DNA from: Verrucomicrobiia bacterium
GTDB taxonomy: Bacteria > Verrucomicrobiota > Verrucomicrobiia > Palsa-1439
NCBI GenBank assembly: GCA_025056465.1
Contig: JANWVU010000005.1
Span: 1-40,470 of the forward strand
Length of the DNA: 40,470 bases
Direction: 5' to 3'
Shown here piece after piece: positions 37,181-40,470 of the stretch (its first letter is position 1; each line of letters opens with the position of its first letter). Both the position numbers and the translations under genes were made by a program. The notes under the pieces were generated by a model that searched no databases, was not told the DNA's origin, and saw nothing but the letters and a program-made list of their open reading frames with translations.

Positions 37181-38405
37181 GCGCGCCGCCGTGGCACCGC
37201 GCTTGCTCGCAGCCGGTGGCATGGCTCATCTAGATGTCCTTTTTGCGGAGGTGGTGCGTCGCAAAGCTTCCGATTTGCATCTCGCGAGCGGTCAGCGCCC
37301 GTTCTTGCGGATTGACGGTGAGATTCGATCCTCAGAGCATGAACCGTTGTCGGCCGAGACATTGCGCGAATGGCTTTTCGAAATTATGCCCGGACGCAAT
37401 CGCGAGGAATGGGAGCGGACGCACGACACGGATTTTGCATACGAGTTGGACAGTGCCTCGCGATTTCGCGCGAACGTGTTTCTGGACCGACACGGCATCG
37501 GGGCGGTGTTTCGGCTAATTCCCTCGCGGATTTTGGGGTTCAAAGAATTGGGCCTACCGGAATGCATTAAAAAATTGTGTTTTCTCAACAAGGGATTGGT
37601 GCTGGTCACGGGGCCGACCGGCAGCGGCAAATCCACCACGCTGGCGGCGATGATTGATTTTATCAACGAAACACGCACCGACCACATCATCACGATCGAA
37701 GACCCGATTGAATTCGTTCATACGAATAAAAAATGCGTCATCAATCAACGCGAGGTGCACACGCACACGGAGAGTTTCAAGCGCGCTTTGCGCGCGGCGT
37801 TGCGCGAGGACCCCGACATCGTGTTGGTCGGCGAAATGCGCGATCTGGAGACGGTGATGATTGCGTTGGAAACGGCTGAAACCGGCCACCTCGTGTTTGC
37901 CACGCTGCACACCACCACCTCGCACGGTACGGTTGAGCGATTGATCAATCAGTTTCCCGCTGACCAACAAGCTCAGGTGCGCATTAGTCTTGCCGAAACG
38001 TTGAAGGGGGTCATTGCTCAAACTCTATGTCGTCGCAAGACGGGCGGGCGGGTGGCGGCGCTGGAGATCTTGATGGGCAGCCACGCGCTGAGCGCCAACA
38101 TACGGGAGGGTAAAATTCATCAGATTCCCTTGCTGATTCAGACGGGCAAGAGTCAGGGAATGTGTTCCCTGAACGATTCGCTGATTCAGTTGCTCGCAGC
38201 CGACATCATTGACCCGGTCGAGGCCTACCAGAAAGCCGTGGTGAAAGATGACTTAATTAAGCGGATGGCCGCGTTGCCGAATTGCCGGTCGCCACGCCTA
38301 CAACCGTGGACAGAAGATGAGCTCATCCGAGCGTCGGAAGACCCGGATTATCAGTCTATTCTGGCACAGACGTCGCCTGTGATGACGCCGTCATTGCGTC
38401 GATGA
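37173..38405 (+). CDS. PilT-type retraction ATPase of type IV pili
   Basis: Hexameric cytoplasmic ATPase that drives pilus retraction and twitching. The 410-residue protein has a PAS-like N-terminal domain (KASDLHLASGQRPFLRIDGEI), then Walker A VTGPTGSGKSTTLAAMIDF (about 146-154), the Asp box HIITIEDPIEFVHTNKKC, Walker B LVGEMRDLETV, His box GHLVFATLHTTTSHGTVERLI, and the region corresponding to AIRNLIRE as ALSANIREGKIHQIPLLIQ. ATG 37173 overlaps the M28 stop; ATG 37221 (MAHLDVLFAEV) is an equally possible start. No other pilus gene is in the window. A C-terminal stretch of about 50 residues beyond the PilT core is unusual. Confidence 0.9.
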   Translation: MSERAAVAPRLLAAGGMAHLDVLFAEVVRRKASDLHLASGQRPFLRIDGEIRSSEHEPLSAETLREWLFEIMPGRNREEWERTHDTDFAYELDSASRFRANVFLDRHGIGAVFRLIPSRILGFKELGLPECIKKLCFLNKGLVLVTGPTGSGKSTTLAAMIDFINETRTDHIITIEDPIEFVHTNKKCVINQREVHTHTESFKRALRAALREDPDIVLVGEMRDLETVMIALETAETGHLVFATLHTTTSHGTVERLINQFPADQQAQVRISLAETLKGVIAQTLCRRKTGGRVAALEILMGSHALSANIREGKIHQIPLLIQTGKSQGMCSLNDSLIQLLAADIIDPVEAYQKAVVKDDLIKRMAALPNCRSPRLQPWTEDELIRASEDPDYQSILAQTSPVMTPSLRR

Positions 38406-38425
38406 AGCCGGTGGCGCGTGGGCAT

Positions 38426-40470
38426 TCAGCTTCGCTCGCGCCAGCGCGCATACAAAAATCCGATCGCTAACAACATCGCACCCAAAGCGAGATAGGTCAC
38501 GACCCGGTAAACCGTATCCAATCGTGCGAGGTCGTAACTTACGGCCCGAATCAACGCCAACGCCAGCACCGTCAAGCCCGCCCACCGATAGGCAGCCGTG
38601 CGCGTGATCAAGCCCATCAGCAGCCATACAAAACCCAAACACGCCCAGGCAACCGTGAGCCAGGCTCGTGACGCGATCGCACCCAAGCCAAGCACCGTCG
38701 TGGTCGTTGCGAGCGTCACTAACCATGCGCGCACCACTTGGTTGAGCCGCGCCGACGTCCACAATCCGTCGCCCCGCACAGCCAGCCATCGCTCACCAAG
38801 CACGAGCGCGAGCGTTCCCACACCGACGTTGCCCCATTCCGCCGCGTTACCGTTTGGCTCACTGAGGAACATCGCCCACCATCCGTGATACAGCGTGCCC
38901 CACACCGCGGGTACAAATGCGAGGTTCACCCACAATCGTTCGTTGCTGCGTATGCCTGCCCCCGCCAGCACCAACGCCTCAATTCCCCACACCGCCCAGC
39001 GCCACGATTTGGGGCTGTGATCCATGACAGACATCGTCATCAGCAACACCGCCAGCAACGCATACGGCAACAAATGACGTCGGGCCACCGCCTCGGCGGC
39101 AGGGGAAGCAACGACGCGCTGACGCGACCACGCGACGATTCCGAAACCCCACCACGTCGCCACGAGTGCCAGCGTGGGCGCCAACTCCCAAGATTCCTCC
39201 GACCACCGGGCTAATGCCCAAACCCAAACCGCGCCCACCAGCGGCACATGCGCCGACCAGACGATTGCCGGTGTCCGCGCGAGGGCACCCAGCATCGCAA
39301 TGGCCACCGCGGCCGCCATCCATGTCCATGGCAACCATGCCCGCGGCGTTTGCTCGATCGCCGCCGACAGTACCAACACCGTTCCGCCAAACGCGCCGAG
39401 CAACGCTCCGATGTTTGGTGAGCGCGTCGCCCATCGCGTTTCGAGCGCTGCGTTGACCCAGCCCATTACCCCGGCGAAGCCGACGTTCCACAACAACCGA
39501 TTATCGCGGTCGGGCCATTCCCGCCATGTCAACATCAGCACACTTGCGAACACCAAGTGAGCTAGCCAGCGCAAAGCGTTGTTGCCAGTTGCGCGCGCCA
39601 ACAGCAATACCAGCACGCTCTCGACGGCCAACACCGCCACCAGTTGTTCCGCGCGGAAATAGCTGACCAACCCGAGCGTTCCGACCAGCAACCCCTGCCA
39701 CAGCAGACCATCGCCGATTTGTCGTTCCGCGGCGAGCCGCCGGTATGCCATGGCCGCCGTGATGCACAGCGCCCCAGCAAACGGAAAGAAAAACGCCCAC
39801 CCCATCCCCGGATAGGTGCGCCGCATCAGCCCCGCGAACAACAGCAACAACAATGCGTTGTTCAACGTCAGCCAGCCCAACCGCGATCCCGCGTCGAACG
39901 CCGTGCGGCGAATCTCCTCCACGGTGTGCCGCGTACCGGCGAGCAGGCCGATGATCGTGAAAATGAACCAGTACAAACCCAAAAACGCCGCACGCAGTCG
40001 GAATTCCTCGGGCGCCAACCCTCGCTCCCAAAGTCGTTCCCAACCCGGTTGGCCCACCCACCACACGTAGGCGAGGTACGTGGCCACCAACGCGCCGAAC
40101 GACAACGGTGTCCACCGATGTCGCGTCGCCAACACCAACGCCGCCACCGCCAACACCGCGTTGGCGGTCAACGTGAAGACGCCAACGCCGCTGACGAGTG
40201 AAGTGTAGTAACCAAAGAACAGAGCAAGCACCGTGAGCGTGGCCGATGCGGCTCGATCTGCAACCACAACAAACAGCGCAACCAGCAAAGCCAGCATCGC
40301 GATGGCCACCGGCACCGACTCCACCACCCGTAACGCCGGCACGAAATGCATCGCGTAGGTCATGTAGTAGGCGCTTGCAAACGCGCCAGCCAACAACACG
40401 CGGCTGAACGGTGGCGTCCGTCGGTTCAGCCACGCGCCGGCACCGCCCAGCAACGCCGCTAGTAGGTATC
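38426..40470 (-). CDS. DUF2339-type polytopic membrane protein (N-terminus cut by right edge)
   Basis: A very hydrophobic protein with more than 20 candidate membrane helices over at least 681 residues. The frame has no stop up to position 40470, and codons upstream of the track's TTG 40453 (YLLAALLGGAGAWLNRR) continue it, so the true start lies beyond the window. Repeated short loops and phrases such as LGLYWFIFTIIGLLAGTRH and NNALLLLLFAGLMRRTYPGMGWAFFFPFAGAL, ending YLALGAMLLAIGFLYARWRERS, are typical of DUF2339 proteins. Function is unknown. It converges with pilT (20 bp apart). Confidence 0.75.
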   Translation of the reverse strand, partial: YLLAALLGGAGAWLNRRTPPFSRVLLAGAFASAYYMTYAMHFVPALRVVESVPVAIAMLALLVALFVVVADRAASATLTVLALFFGYYTSLVSGVGVFTLTANAVLAVAALVLATRHRWTPLSFGALVATYLAYVWWVGQPGWERLWERGLAPEEFRLRAAFLGLYWFIFTIIGLLAGTRHTVEEIRRTAFDAGSRLGWLTLNNALLLLLFAGLMRRTYPGMGWAFFFPFAGALCITAAMAYRRLAAERQIGDGLLWQGLLVGTLGLVSYFRAEQLVAVLAVESVLVLLLARATGNNALRWLAHLVFASVLMLTWREWPDRDNRLLWNVGFAGVMGWVNAALETRWATRSPNIGALLGAFGGTVLVLSAAIEQTPRAWLPWTWMAAAVAIAMLGALARTPAIVWSAHVPLVGAVWVWALARWSEESWELAPTLALVATWWGFGIVAWSRQRVVASPAAEAVARRHLLPYALLAVLLMTMSVMDHSPKSWRWAVWGIEALVLAGAGIRSNERLWVNLAFVPAVWGTLYHGWWAMFLSEPNGNAAEWGNVGVGTLALVLGERWLAVRGDGLWTSARLNQVVRAWLVTLATTTTVLGLGAIASRAWLTVAWACLGFVWLLMGLITRTAAYRWAGLTVLALALIRAVSYDLARLDTVYRVVTYLALGAMLLAIGFLYARWRERS

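Noticed and set aside
1-40470. CRISPR arrays, insertion sequences, integrases, toxin-antitoxin or phage genes
   Set aside because: No regularly spaced direct repeats, transposase motifs, att-like duplications or defence-type domains were found. Codon use looks even across the window.

Overview
The window is a GC-rich (about 60% by eye), densely coding stretch of bacterial chromosome with about 34 protein genes, including two cut by the window edges. It has no rRNA, tRNA, CRISPR array, insertion sequence or phage gene that I can recognise. The organism is a diderm that makes LPS (BamA, OmpH/Skp, LpxD). It also has a TIGR03790-type protein, an RPAP-style split transhydrogenase (pntAA-pntAB-pntB), glycogen synthesis (GlgC) and large vWA/glutamine-amidotransferase-like membrane proteins. 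Together these suggest the Planctomycetes-Verrucomicrobia-Chlamydiae group, most likely Verrucomicrobiota. This placement is an inference from gene content, not from a marker tree.

Layout. 1-5.3 kb: an isocitrate dehydrogenase gene (leftward, cut by the edge) diverges from purE. Then come an NTF2-like membrane-anchored protein, the nickel-pincer cofactor genes larB and larC, a 59-codon Trm112-like gene missing from the ORF track, a GT2 glycosyltransferase and a PGPGW membrane protein, followed by about 390 bp of apparently non-coding, hairpin-rich DNA. 5.3-10.3 kb: a UvrD/PcrA-type helicase, a TMEM14-like protein, a PhnP-like metallo-hydrolase and a TIGR03790-TPR protein. 10.3-13.1 kb: the three transhydrogenase genes, joined by two ATGA overlaps. 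13.2-17.8 kb: a vWA membrane protein, nikR, and an APC permease with a C-terminal universal-stress domain. 17.8-22.4 kb: glmS and glgC (divergent), then prs. 22.4-31 kb: a long housekeeping run rplY-pth-rpsF-ssb-rpsR-rplI-dnaB-bamA-ompH-lpxD. 31-40.5 kb: a membrane zinc peptidase, a three-gene binding-protein ABC importer (ATPase, large binding protein, fused double permease), an M28 peptidase overlapping pilT, and a DUF2339 membrane protein cut by the right edge.

How the genes fit together. Two themes stand out beyond housekeeping. (1) Nickel: larB and larC make the nickel-pincer nucleotide precursor, and a NikR with all four nickel ligands lies 12 kb away. (2) The ABC importer carries a Pho-box-like direct repeat at the expected distance from a -10 element. 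Its binding protein keeps a DPTxSGS segment but lacks the tandem Tyr of ferric-binding proteins, so a phosphorylated substrate is a reasonable hypothesis.

The most general unexpected signal is in the promoters. Several transcription-unit heads lack a Shine-Dalgarno sequence and have a -35/-10-like pair placed 6-12 nt before the start codon, which suggests leaderless or nearly leaderless mRNAs. One such pair fixes the start of the PGPGW gene, and at nikR and the APC gene two divergent promoters share one -35 element. A short motif, CCGGTA/TACCGG, also seems strongly over-represented (roughly 95-100 sites by hand count). I do not see a clear new multi-gene defence or metabolic system here.
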